Origin: Paenibacillus pabuli NBRC 13638
GTDB lineage: Bacteria > Bacillota > Bacilli > Paenibacillales > Paenibacillaceae
Direction of reading: 5' to 3'
DNA length: 64,000 nt
Assembly: GCF_001514495.1 (NCBI RefSeq)
Contig: NZ_BCNM01000017.1
Coordinates: 1 to 64,000, forward strand
The first letter of the stretch is position 1; every line of letters starts with the position of its first letter. The notes below the pieces were generated by a model. That model was not told the origin of the DNA. It was given only the letters and a program-made list of their open reading frames with translations, and did no database searches. Shown piece after piece: positions 1 through 7,736 of the stretch. Both the position numbers and the translations under genes were made by a program.

Positions 1-743
1 TGCCAGCCGGCGCGGATGCGCTGCCGGCTGGCGGTAGTGCCGCAGCTCCTGCAGGTGCTGCGGCGGTGCACGCGCCTGTCCCCCACGAGGGGGACCCGTG
101 GGTGGGGCGCGTGCTGAAGCTGCTCGGTGCGGAGCACGAGCAGCAGGCGGTGCACGGCGCGGCTGCGCAGGCGCGCGTGGGGGATGTGGCGGGTCCGGGA
201 ACCGCGGACACGCTCAAGGGCTTGCTGCTGCAGCTTGCCAGCAGCGATGGTGCACCGGCGGCGCTCAAGGATGCCGCCGGGCAGGCCGTGCAATTTCTGA
301 CAGGTCAGCAGTTATTGCTGACAACCGACCGCAGTGCCACCTTTGCTCAGATGCACTGGTTTATCCCGATTACGGGACCTGACGGAGAAGAGACGGCTTC
401 CGTCCAGATTCAGTCCCGCCGGGGACAACGTGGTGAATTGGATGCCTCCAACTGTCGTTTGTGGTTTGATCTGGATATGAAAAGTCTTGGTCCAACGCTA
501 GTGGATGTGCATGTGGTTAATAATATCGTCAGTCTGCGCGTGCTGAATGACCGCGAAGGAATGGGACCGCTCCTGGAGAGTGGACGTGAAGAAATTCATC
601 AAGCGCTGGACAAGTTGGGCTACCAGTTGCTGACCTTCAAGGCGGAACCATGGCCTGTTGGCCAGGAACCGGGAGCTGAACGGAAAATGACTGCCTCGGA
701 CTACAGTCCTGAACGTTACAAAGGGGTGGACATGCGGGTATGA
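1..743 (+). CDS. ylqG: FliK-like hook-length-control domain protein (YlqG type), 5' end outside window
   Basis: The reading frame is open from the first base (first full codon at 3), so the gene starts upstream of the window and about 246 residues are visible. The first ~90 residues are a GC-rich, Ala/Gly/Pro/Gln-rich low-complexity segment. The last ~110 residues resemble the C-terminal domain of FliK hook-length proteins: a beta-rich block with an L-x(3)-LG-x(3)-V-x-V pattern followed by a helix ending in G-x-x-L. The same pattern is seen in the true FliK at 23400-24782. It overlaps the next gene, an FlhB-like fragment, by an ATGA junction, so the two are likely co-translated. In B. subtilis the same slot (rnhB-ylqG-ylqH) holds a FliK-like protein of unclear function. 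A GTG at 66 is an internal codon, not a needed start. Confidence 0.8.
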   Translation, partial: PAGADALPAGGSAAAPAGAAAVHAPVPHEGDPWVGRVLKLLGAEHEQQAVHGAAAQARVGDVAGPGTADTLKGLLLQLASSDGAPAALKDAAGQAVQFLTGQQLLLTTDRSATFAQMHWFIPITGPDGEETASVQIQSRRGQRGELDASNCRLWFDLDMKSLGPTLVDVHVVNNIVSLRVLNDREGMGPLLESGREEIHQALDKLGYQLLTFKAEPWPVGQEPGAERKMTASDYSPERYKGVDMRV

Positions 744-1048
744 AAGAGGATTCGCAACCGGACCTGGTGTCCAAAAAGGCTGTTGCCTTAAAATACGTCC
801 CTGGTGAGAGTGAAGCGCCGGTTGTCGTAGCGAAAGGCCGCGGCAAAGTAGCAGAGGCTATTCTGGATAAAGCCAAAGAAAATGGTGTGCCTGTTCAGGA
901 GGATGCTGCACTTGTCGAAGTGTTATCCAAGCTCGATTTGGACGAACAGATTCCATCGGAGCTGTATCAGCTGGTGGCTGAAGTGTTAACCTACATTTAT
1001 CGTGCTGACCGTCTGGCTGCTGGACGAGAGGAAGATGAATCATGGTAG
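740..1048 (+). CDS. ylqH: Stand-alone FlhB C-terminal (export switch) domain protein, YlqH type
   Basis: 102 residues that align by eye only with the cytoplasmic C-terminal part of FlhB/YscU export-switch proteins. The VALKYVPGESEAPVVVAKG stretch matches VALKYEGSEMEAPQIVAKG of the flhB product in this window, and IPSELYQLVAEVLTYIY matches IPADLFQAVAEVLAYVY. The alignment begins just after the position of the NPTH self-cleavage motif, so the protein corresponds to the post-cleavage FlhB fragment and has neither membrane segments nor a cleavage site. It starts in an ATGA overlap with the FliK-like gene and overlaps yraN by 7 bases. A role in switching or binding export substrates is inference; the domain assignment is solid. 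Confidence 0.88.
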   Translation: MKEDSQPDLVSKKAVALKYVPGESEAPVVVAKGRGKVAEAILDKAKENGVPVQEDAALVEVLSKLDLDEQIPSELYQLVAEVLTYIYRADRLAAGREEDESW

Positions 1049-1440
1049 AGCGCAGATCAGAACAGGGTCCAGCTTCAAAACTGACACGTCAGCAAAAGGG
1101 ACGATTGGGTGAAGAGGCTGCCTGTCACTGGTTACGGGAGCAGGATTATCGTATTGTGAAACGCAACTGGCGCTGCCGAAGCGGAGAGATTGATATCATT
1201 GCTTCCCGTGAAGGCATGATCATTTTTATTGAAGTCCGGAGTAGAAGCGGAACTGGGCAGTATGGAACACCCCAGGAGTCGGTGGATATCCGTAAAATGC
1301 AGCAGGTACGCGCAACCGCATCTGTATATTTGCAAATGATGGGAGAGACAAATCACCAGATCCGTTTCGATGTGATTGCTGTCATGCTGGACAATGCAGG
1401 GGATACTGTCTCGCTTGATCATATTATTAATGCCTTTTGA
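1042..1440 (+). CDS. yraN: YraN family (UPF0102) endonuclease-fold protein
   Basis: 132 residues with the hallmark GRLGEEAACHWLREQ start of the conserved domain, followed by GEIDIIA and FIEVRSR, the E/D-x(n)-D-x(n)-E-x-R pattern of the restriction-endonuclease-like fold in UPF0102. Family length is about 115-130, so it is complete. The cellular substrate of the family is not established; a nuclease role in DNA processing is often inferred. The ATG overlaps the previous stop by 7 bases, which points to translational coupling with ylqH. A strong hairpin follows at 1475-1525 and probably ends the transcript that comes from upstream of the window. Confidence 0.93.
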   Translation: MVERRSEQGPASKLTRQQKGRLGEEAACHWLREQDYRIVKRNWRCRSGEIDIIASREGMIIFIEVRSRSGTGQYGTPQESVDIRKMQQVRATASVYLQMMGETNHQIRFDVIAVMLDNAGDTVSLDHIINAF

Positions 1441-1474
1441 GTCCCTCTCATTAAGTATTTAGGGGAGGAACGAC

Positions 1475-1525
1475 AGAGCCACAGGAAGGATACTTGTCTA
1501 AGTACATTTCTTGTGGTTCTTTTGT
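1475..1525 (+). terminator. Probable rho-independent terminator after yraN
   Basis: A long hairpin pairs AGAGCCACAGGAA (1475-1487) with TTCTTGTGGTTCT through two G-U pairs, and the inner segment TACTT-GTCT-AAGTA extends it. A T-rich tract (TCTTTTGTG) follows at once. It lies 34 bases past the yraN stop. Confidence 0.65.
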
Positions 1526-1808
1526 GTTCGGAAGAGAAACACCAGGCATGTTATTTCCTGATTTTTGTTGGGAAAACGCTACAAACTGCTGAGAGAACCC
1601 GCTTTGGCTGTGTCACACTTACTTGCTACGGACACGTCACGTCATGCTTTGGTTTCCGGACCGAGGTTTGAGGGACGACCTAGGAAACATATATGATTTA
1701 CTCGTACATGGAGATAGAATATGAATCCTATAAAAAATAAAATCCCTATCGTAACTGTATATTTATAGGCATCCACCTACGTCAAAGATTCCTTTTGCGG
1801 GCATTCCT

Positions 1809-1838
1809 TTGAATCCGATGAACCGATCAGTGTATAAT
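1809..1838 (+). promoter_or_regulatory. Candidate sigma-A promoter for the nitroreductase gene
   Basis: TTGAAT (1809-1814), an 18-base spacer and a perfect TATAAT (1833-1838), about 115 bases before the ATG at 1954. Pattern match only. Confidence 0.45.
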
Positions 1839-1953
1839 CAAGAGGGTAATCCAGTTTTGTTTGCATCATTGATATTTCATAAATGAGTTGATTCACATCG
1901 CAGGTTCTATATGCGGTCATGGATAATCTTTGTATAACCTGGGAGGCATGGTC

Positions 1954-2505
1954 ATGAGTAAATCCACACAAACGGTTAATGCCGTAAGAGCGGCCATTCA
2001 AAATCGTCGTACCGTCAAAAAGTTTAAAAAAGAAGCTGTTCCTACACAACAAATTATTGATTTGCTGGACACGGCCGTATGGGCACCTAATCACAAATTG
2101 CGTGAGCCGTGGCGGTTTTTGTTGTTTAGCGGACTCGGACTGAACAAGCTGGCAGACGCCATTGATGCAGAGATGGGTGAGGATAACAAGTTCTCGGCAA
2201 ATATCAAGCAGGTCCCTACCGTTATGCTTGTAGTGATGGAAGAAGATCCGCGCCAAAATATTTGGGATGAGGATTTTGCAGCAGCAAGTGCAATGGTACA
2301 GAACTTCCTGCTCGCGGCATGGAGTGAAGACATCGGCACGTTCTGGGTAACCAAGCCTTTCTTGTATGCACCGAAATTCCGTAAATCTCTGGGCATTCAG
2401 GCTGGGGAAAAAATTATAGGAATGGTCTACATGGGGTATCCAGATGTAATTCCTTCCGCCAAAGAGCGTACACCAGCCAAGGATAAGCTGACCATATTTG
2501 AATAA
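1954..2505 (+). CDS. Nitroreductase family protein (FMN-dependent NAD(P)H oxidoreductase)
   Basis: 183 residues with the family N-terminal signature AIQNRRTVKKF (Arg-rich FMN phosphate contact), then AVWAPNHKLREPWRF, which matches the APxH/N...PWxF cofactor pocket, and a C-terminal GMVYMGYP strand. It probably reduces nitroaromatic or quinone-like substrates with FMN; the natural substrate cannot be read from sequence. The start at 1954 is chosen because GGGAGG (1941-1946) lies seven bases upstream; the in-frame ATGs at 1930 and 1948 are badly placed. It stands alone between a promoter candidate and a strong terminator, so it is likely monocistronic. Confidence 0.88.
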   Translation: MSKSTQTVNAVRAAIQNRRTVKKFKKEAVPTQQIIDLLDTAVWAPNHKLREPWRFLLFSGLGLNKLADAIDAEMGEDNKFSANIKQVPTVMLVVMEEDPRQNIWDEDFAAASAMVQNFLLAAWSEDIGTFWVTKPFLYAPKFRKSLGIQAGEKIIGMVYMGYPDVIPSAKERTPAKDKLTIFE

Positions 2506-2552
2506 TTGATTTCTTGTTCGCTATTCATTCGAACGTGTTGCTCTATGCAAAG

Positions 2553-2610
2553 CCCCTGCACGTATGCCTCTTCTTTTATAAAGAGGATGTATATGCAGGG
2601 GTATTTGATT
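2553..2610. terminator. Strong hairpin, terminator between nitroreductase and yifB
   Basis: CCCCTGCA (2553-2560) pairs with TGCAGGGG (2594-2601), with an inner GCCTCTT/AAGAGGATGT arm that lengthens the stem. A weakly T-rich stretch follows (TATTTGATTTG). It sits between convergent genes and could serve both. Confidence 0.6.
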
Positions 2611-2731
2611 TGTAAATCTATTTAACCATGAAATTTGAAATCTACAGATATCTCGCTTGTACCTTTCATGATGCTGAATGGCGAAGGCACGTATTTCACC
2701 TTATAGCCTTTATTTACTTGATGACCCTCTC

Positions 2732-4336
2732 TCAAAATAAATTCAAATCCAGTTGACGATACTGTATCGCCTCAGCCACATGGGCTGTCAATATTACCCC
2801 TTCATTATCCAGATCGGCAATTGTCTGGGCCATCTTAATAATTCGATCATGTGCACGCATGCTCAGGTTCAGTGCTTGCAGTGTCTGCTGGAGCAGCTGG
2901 TCTGCTTCTTCAGGCAGACGGATTGTTCGACGCAGAAGGGTTCCAGATAGCTGGCTATTCCAGCGAACTGAACTATTTGCATATCGTGCAGCCTGAATGT
3001 GGTGAGCATGAATGACTTTGGCCTGCATTTCTGCAGATGAAGGAGAAGCGCCAGCCTTACGCCACTCACCTGGGGATGGAACTTCGACCTGAAGGTCGAT
3101 GCGATCCAGCAAAGGTCCAGAAATTTTGGCGCGGTACGCGGCCACGCGGGCAGGACTGCATATACAGCGCTGCTCCTCCGATTGGGCAGACGAATAGCCA
3201 CAGGGACAGGGGTTCATCGAGCATGCAAGCATAAACTGGGCAGGAAAAGTGAATGCGGCTCTCGCCCGGCTAATGGTGACTTTGCGATCCTCCAATGGCT
3301 GTCTCAACACTTCTAGGACTTGCCGCTGAAACTCTGGCAGCTCATCTAGAAACAATATGCCTCGGTGAGCAAGGCTTACTTCACCTGGTTTGGGGATTCC
3401 ACCACCTCCAATGAGACCTGATGTGGATATCGTATGGTGTGGAGAGCGAAAAGGTCTGTCTGCGATGAGACCATTAGATGTTTCCTTGAGCTTGCCTGCG
3501 GCACTTAGCACTTTGGTTACTTCCAACGCTTCCTCTTCGGACAAGGGTGGGAGAATCGTAGGAAGCCGTTTAATTAACATGGTTTTCCCTGTTCCTGGTG
3601 GTCCGACGAGCAAAATATTATGCATGCCCGCTGCGGCAATCATGAGTGCCCGTTTCACATGATGCTGTCCCAAAACATCACTATAATCATCGTCCAGGAA
3701 TGAAGAGCGTATTGGGCGTTCAGAGTGCACCATTTTACCGGAATTGGGATTTAGAGCAGACAGATGAGCGTAATCTTTTAAAACAACAGGCCCCCTATTC
3801 TGCAGTAGTCCTTCCTTGTTCTTTGAATTCGTTTCCTGTTCAGGTACGATATCGTGCAAATGACGAATGCCATATACCTGAATGCCCCGAATTAGCGAAG
3901 CCTCTTCCAGATTATCCGCAGGCAGAAGAACAGAGGTAAAGCCTTGCCGTTTTGCCAAATCGACCATGGATAAAATGCCAGGCACGGATCTCACGGAACC
4001 GTCCAATGCCAACTCTCCCAGCACCAATGTTCGTTCCTGCACAGGAAGTACCAGCTGGGCACTTGTTGTAAGTAAGCCAATAGCAATGGCAAGATCAAAA
4101 GAAGAGCCTTCCTTACGCAGATCAGCAGGGGCCAGGTTAATCGTAATTCGCTGTAACGGGTACTGGTAGCCACAGTTTTTAATAGCAGCACGAACGCGTT
4201 CAACCGCTTCACGAATAGCTGAATCCGGCAATCCGATAATAGACGTCTGGGGTAGACCGTTCGACAAATCTGTTTCCACTTCAATCAAAACGCCATCAAT
4301 GCCATACAAACAGGCACTATGCAGCTTTCCATACAT
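2732..4336 (-). CDS. yifB: YifB/ComM family Mg-chelatase-like AAA+ ATPase
   Basis: 534 residues, normal family length (about 500-530). The N-terminal half (about 1-170) is the ChlI-like Lon-protease-fold domain with GLPDSAIREAVERVRAA. The AAA+ domain carries the Walker A motif GPPGTGKT near residue 245, a Walker B LFLDELPEF, and the family SMNPCPCGY signature. The C-terminal Mg_chelatase_C domain follows. In Gram-negative bacteria ComM is a hexameric helicase that promotes branch migration in natural transformation; the Bacillota role is less certain, but dprA lies a few genes away. It is the only well-supported minus-strand gene of the window. The ATG at 4336 is preceded by GAGGTG with an 11-base spacer. 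Confidence 0.95.
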   Translation of the reverse strand: MYGKLHSACLYGIDGVLIEVETDLSNGLPQTSIIGLPDSAIREAVERVRAAIKNCGYQYPLQRITINLAPADLRKEGSSFDLAIAIGLLTTSAQLVLPVQERTLVLGELALDGSVRSVPGILSMVDLAKRQGFTSVLLPADNLEEASLIRGIQVYGIRHLHDIVPEQETNSKNKEGLLQNRGPVVLKDYAHLSALNPNSGKMVHSERPIRSSFLDDDYSDVLGQHHVKRALMIAAAGMHNILLVGPPGTGKTMLIKRLPTILPPLSEEEALEVTKVLSAAGKLKETSNGLIADRPFRSPHHTISTSGLIGGGGIPKPGEVSLAHRGILFLDELPEFQRQVLEVLRQPLEDRKVTISRARAAFTFPAQFMLACSMNPCPCGYSSAQSEEQRCICSPARVAAYRAKISGPLLDRIDLQVEVPSPGEWRKAGASPSSAEMQAKVIHAHHIQAARYANSSVRWNSQLSGTLLRRTIRLPEEADQLLQQTLQALNLSMRAHDRIIKMAQTIADLDNEGVILTAHVAEAIQYRQLDLNLF

Positions 4337-4861
4337 ACGAAAAGAAACACCTCACTTCGTCCTTGACGCGCATTATACGGGTCAGTTTACGAATTAAGGT
4401 GCTTCCTCATCTTCTAACAAGATTGTATATAAAAGGAATCAGGGCGTCAACCCGTCCTTGTCTAGCTGCTGTGTATCTCACCTGATTCCTGAATTGTTTC
4501 AAATTATCGCATTAAATGAAGTTTCCGTAGAATTAGACAATAGTTCTGCTTCAAATCAATATCAAGCTGTAGTGGGGGAGTATGTAAACGCTCGGTGATC
4601 TGTTCCACCGTATCAAACTTTTTTTGCAGCGTAGTCTTATGATTACATTATATTTAGTTCGCTATTATATTTTATAAAATTAAATTTAACACTATTAAAT
4701 AGAAAAGTAAAATGATTTGTGCTCAATTATTCTGTTTTTTTTCTAATTTGTGATAAGATAGATGGAGAGTTCCTAATAATACGCATAATCTAACGGCAAA
4801 ACAGGGGTGAAAACCTTTTTATTAGGAATTGAATGTATAAATAGGTAGGTGAGACAATCAT
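4337..4861. other. Intergenic region between divergent yifB and ohrR-like gene
   Basis: About 525 bases between divergently read genes. It contains a minus-strand TATAAT (4372-4377) suited to yifB, but with no good -35. AGGAATCAGG (4434-4443) and CCTGATTCCT (4481-4490) form a 10-base inverted repeat. A minus-strand open segment at 4504-4647 has no start codon, and a second inverted repeat lies near the ohrR-like gene. From about 4640 the sequence is very AT-rich. Confidence 0.6.
4770..4828 (+). promoter_or_regulatory. Inverted repeat in the leader of the ohrR-like gene
   Basis: TTCCTAATAA (4770-4779) and TTATTAGGAA (4819-4828) are perfect 10-base inverted repeats enclosing about 39 bases, 33 bases before the start codon. 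They could close a leader RNA hairpin or form two operator half sites. A TAAGAT -10-like box lies just upstream at 4754-4759, so the repeat would be near the start of the transcript. No riboswitch class was recognised. Confidence 0.4.
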
Positions 4862-5317
4862 ATGCAGACTGACAGTTTGAAGCTGGATAACCAATTATGC
4901 TTTGCCATATACGCTTGTTCACGTGAAATTACGAAGATGTATCAGCCCTATCTTGAGGTGCTCGGCGTAACGTATTCCCAGTACCTGGTCTTAATGGTGT
5001 TGTGGGAACGTGAAGAATGTACGGTTAAGGAAATCGGAGAAGCGTTATATCTCGATTCGGGAACTTTAACGCCGCTTCTGAAACGATTGCAATCAGCAGG
5101 GCATATTCATCGCGAACGCTCAGCCCAGGATGAACGAAAAGTATTGATTACTCTCACTGAATCCGGGCGGGAACTACGTAATAAAGCCCTGTCCATCCCT
5201 GCAGCGATTCAGGATGATGCGTGCCTGAACAGCGCAGAGTTTGAGTCTTTACTGGGCCAGTTTAAGGACCTTTTGAAAAAGGTTCATGAGACCAATACCA
5301 AAGAATCCAGAAAATAA
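4862..5317 (+). CDS. ohrR: OhrR-type MarR family organic-peroxide-sensing repressor
   Basis: 151 residues with a winged helix-turn-helix. The N-terminal NQLCFAIYACSRE block places a cysteine at residue 13, matching the peroxide-sensing Cys15 of B. subtilis OhrR. Tyrosines at 27 and 38 occupy the places of the two tyrosines that hydrogen-bond it. The recognition region LYLDSGTLTPLLKRL and the wing DERKVLITLT are highly OhrR-like. The family represses ohr peroxiredoxin genes until the cysteine is oxidised; no ohr gene is next to it here, so its target lies elsewhere or the gene acts alone. A GGTGAG ribosome site precedes the ATG. Another MarR specificity cannot be excluded, but the one-Cys pattern is clear. 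Confidence 0.87.
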   Translation: MQTDSLKLDNQLCFAIYACSREITKMYQPYLEVLGVTYSQYLVLMVLWEREECTVKEIGEALYLDSGTLTPLLKRLQSAGHIHRERSAQDERKVLITLTESGRELRNKALSIPAAIQDDACLNSAEFESLLGQFKDLLKKVHETNTKESRK

Positions 5318-5340
5318 ATCGGTATCGCATTATACACAAG

Positions 5341-5369
5341 AAACCTTGGCTATTTAGCTAGGGTTTTTT
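5341..5369 (+). terminator. Rho-independent terminator after ohrR-like gene
   Basis: AAACCTTGGCTA (5341-5352) and TAGCTAGGGTTT (5355-5366) form a 12-base stem with a two-base loop, followed by a run of Ts. Confidence 0.85.
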
Positions 5370-5445
5370 CCAATTATATCCAAGCATTCACAATATGGGA
5401 TCATACTCATATCAAAATACTGTCTATTAACCATTACTTTTTTAA

Positions 5446-5473
5446 GGAAAGCGTTTTAAAAACGTGTTACAAT
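5446..5473 (+). promoter_or_regulatory. Candidate cre-like site and -10 box upstream of sucC
   Basis: GGAAAGCGTTTTAA (5446-5459) matches the CcpA cre consensus TGWAARCGYTWNCW at 12 of 14 positions, and a TACAAT -10-like hexamer follows at 5468-5473. A cre overlapping the promoter would fit catabolite repression of the TCA cycle. No good -35 is visible, so this remains a pattern match. Confidence 0.4.
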
Positions 5474-5564
5474 GAATTGGGTTTAAGTGAAAATAGTCAA
5501 CATTTGTCTTTTGTTAGTCTACCAACCCGCCTTGTTGCAGTCATGTTGATAGGAGGATTCGAGA

Positions 5565-6725
5565 ATGAATATCCATGAATATCAAGGAAAAGAAGTACTG
5601 AAACAGTATGGAGTCACCGTTCCAAATGGAAAGGTTGCTTATACAGTCGATGAAGCGGTTGCGGCCGCAGAGGCACTGGGCAGTCCGGTGACTGTAGTCA
5701 AAGCGCAAATTCATGCGGGAGGCCGGGGGAAAGCCGGCGGCGTGAAAGTAGCGAAAAGTATCGACGAGGTTCGTGCTTACGCATCCGAAATTTTGGGAAA
5801 AGTACTGGTGACACACCAGACTGGACCAGAGGGTAAAGAAGTGAAGCGTCTTCTGATTGAAGAAGGATGCGATATTCGCAAAGAGTACTATGTGGGTGTT
5901 GTAGTGGATCGTGCCACAGGCCGTGTCGTTATGATGGCTTCCGAAGAAGGCGGCACCGAGATCGAAGAAGTAGCAGAAGCTACACCAGAGAAAATTTTTA
6001 AAGAAATTATTGACCCTGCAATTGGATTGCAAGTGTTCCAAGCGCGTAAACTGGCGTACAGCATTCGTATTCCGAATGAACTCGTGAACAAAGCGGTTAA
6101 GTTTATGCTTGCTTTGTACAAAGCATTTGTCGAAAAAGATTGCTCCATTGCCGAGATCAATCCACTCGTTGTTACCGGAGATGGAAACGTTATCGCTTTG
6201 GATGCCAAATTGAATTTTGATTCCAACGCCTTGTTCCGTCACAAAGACATTCTGGAACTGCGCGACCTGGATGAAGAAGACGAAAAAGAAATCGAAGCTT
6301 CCAAATACGACCTCAGCTACATAGCACTTGATGGCAACATCGGCTGTATGGTCAATGGTGCGGGACTTGCGATGGCGACGATGGATATCATCAAATACTA
6401 TGGTGGCGACCCGGCCAACTTCCTTGACGTTGGGGGCGGTGCAACGACGGAGAAAGTAACTGAAGCTTTCAAAATTATTCTGTCCGACGCCAAAGTAGCG
6501 GGTATCTTCGTTAACATTTTTGGCGGCATTATGCGTTGTGATGTCATTGCCAATGGTGTTGTTGAAGCCGCGAAGCAGCTTGGCCTGACTAAGCCGCTGG
6601 TTGTTCGTCTTGAAGGAACTAACGTGGAGCTTGGTAAACGCATATTGGGTGAATCCGGCCTGAATATCGTTCCTGCTGATTCCATGGCCGATGGTGCACA
6701 GAAAATTGTTGCCCTCGTAAAATAA
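5565..6725 (+). CDS. sucC: Succinate-CoA ligase (ADP-forming) beta subunit
   Basis: 386 residues, exactly the family size. The ATP-grasp domain opens with MNIHEYQGKEVLKQYGV, and AQIHAGGRGKAGGVK is the nucleotide-binding loop. The C-terminal ligase domain carries NIFGGIMRCDVIA, the conserved loop at the subunit interface. With SucD it forms the TCA-cycle enzyme that converts succinyl-CoA to succinate with ADP (or GDP) phosphorylation in the cytoplasm. TAGGAGG lies upstream at normal spacing. sucD follows 79 bases on, forming a two-gene operon that ends in the structured region 7737-7865. Confidence 0.98.
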   Translation: MNIHEYQGKEVLKQYGVTVPNGKVAYTVDEAVAAAEALGSPVTVVKAQIHAGGRGKAGGVKVAKSIDEVRAYASEILGKVLVTHQTGPEGKEVKRLLIEEGCDIRKEYYVGVVVDRATGRVVMMASEEGGTEIEEVAEATPEKIFKEIIDPAIGLQVFQARKLAYSIRIPNELVNKAVKFMLALYKAFVEKDCSIAEINPLVVTGDGNVIALDAKLNFDSNALFRHKDILELRDLDEEDEKEIEASKYDLSYIALDGNIGCMVNGAGLAMATMDIIKYYGGDPANFLDVGGGATTEKVTEAFKIILSDAKVAGIFVNIFGGIMRCDVIANGVVEAAKQLGLTKPLVVRLEGTNVELGKRILGESGLNIVPADSMADGAQKIVALVK

Positions 6726-6804
6726 GTTCATTCCTGGGCAAATTGCTGCCTTAGTTCCGGAGCTGTCCGGCACTTGAAAAATAACCGTAAGGATGTGAAG
6801 CAAC

Positions 6805-7734
6805 GTGAGTATTTTGATTGATAAAAATACAAAAGTCATTACGCAAGGCATTACGGGTTCAACGGGAATGTTCCACACGAAGGGCGCATTGGATTACGGA
6901 ACCCAGATGGTAGGCGGCGTTACACCGGGTAAAGGCGGAACCAATGTGGATATTACACTGGAAGATGGCAAAGTCGTCAGTCTCCCAGTGTTCAATACGG
7001 TACAGGAAGCGAAGGAAGCTACTGGCGCAACAGCGAGCGTCATCTACGTTCCTCCGGCGTTTGCGGCGGATTCCATCATGGAAGCTGTTGACGCAGAGCT
7101 GGATCTCGTGATCTGTATTACCGAAGGTATCCCGGTACTTGATATGGTCAAGGTTGACCGTTTCATGGAAGGCAAAGATACCGTTCTGATCGGGCCTAAC
7201 TGTCCCGGCGTTATTACACCAGGTGAATGCAAAATCGGCATCATGCCGGGTTATATTCATATGCCTGGCCACGTTGGTGTGGTTTCCCGAAGTGGAACGC
7301 TCACGTATGAAGCTGTTCATCAATTGTCTGCGCGTGGAATTGGACAATCTTCTGCTGTGGGAATCGGGGGCGACCCGGTTAAAGGCTCCGAGTTCATTGA
7401 TATTCTGAAACGGTTCAATGAAGATCCACAGACGCATGCCGTCATCATGATCGGTGAAATTGGCGGTACGGCTGAAGAAGATGCTGCGGAGTGGGTACGG
7501 GATAATATGACCAAGCCCGTAGTAGGCTTTATCGGTGGTGTTACGGCGCCTCCAGGTAAACGCATGGGTCATGCGGGTGCTATTATCTCTGGTGGTAAAG
7601 GTACTGCCAAAGAAAAAATTGCAAAACTTGAATCTTGCGGAATCAAAGTTGCTCCAACACCGGCCGAAATGGGCTCAACGCTTGTGAGTGTACTTGAAGA
7701 ACGCGGAATTCTGAATTTGTGCACGACACATTAA
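6805..7734 (+). CDS. sucD: Succinate-CoA ligase alpha subunit
   Basis: 309 residues. The CoA-binding Rossmann domain shows QGITGSTGMFHTKGALDYGT, and the phosphorylated catalytic histidine is H256 in MGHAGAIISGGKGTA. The protein binds CoA and carries the phosphohistidine intermediate, while the beta subunit supplies nucleotide and succinate sites. The start is GTG at 6805 with AAGGATGTGAAG upstream. It pairs with sucC; both are of normal length with no defects. Confidence 0.98.
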   Translation: MSILIDKNTKVITQGITGSTGMFHTKGALDYGTQMVGGVTPGKGGTNVDITLEDGKVVSLPVFNTVQEAKEATGATASVIYVPPAFAADSIMEAVDAELDLVICITEGIPVLDMVKVDRFMEGKDTVLIGPNCPGVITPGECKIGIMPGYIHMPGHVGVVSRSGTLTYEAVHQLSARGIGQSSAVGIGGDPVKGSEFIDILKRFNEDPQTHAVIMIGEIGGTAEEDAAEWVRDNMTKPVVGFIGGVTAPPGKRMGHAGAIISGGKGTAKEKIAKLESCGIKVAPTPAEMGSTLVSVLEERGILNLCTTH

Positions 7735-7736
7735 TT

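Larger units (their letters stand above)
1441..1953. other. Intergenic region yraN - nitroreductase
   Basis: About 510 bases without a well-supported gene. Besides the terminator at 1475-1525 and a promoter candidate at 1809-1838, I see nothing convincing between 1530 and 1800. A 47-codon minus-strand ORF (1777-1920) is discussed as a finding; it has no clear ribosome binding site. Confidence 0.6.

Noticed and set aside
98..382. 94-codon frame in the GC-rich left edge
   Set aside because: Ala/Gly/Arg/Cys-rich frame overlapping the FliK-like gene; a product of high GC.
1780..2256. 159-codon minus-strand frame across the nitroreductase start
   Set aside because: Its front part is antisense to the nitroreductase. 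Only the last 47 codons lie in the intergenic region, and these are treated as a weak finding.
5541..6878. 445-codon open frame on the minus strand
   Set aside because: It lies wholly over sucC and the start of sucD, whose protein sequences are unmistakable. The antisense product is Phe/His/Asn-rich with no family features, typical of a codon-bias shadow.
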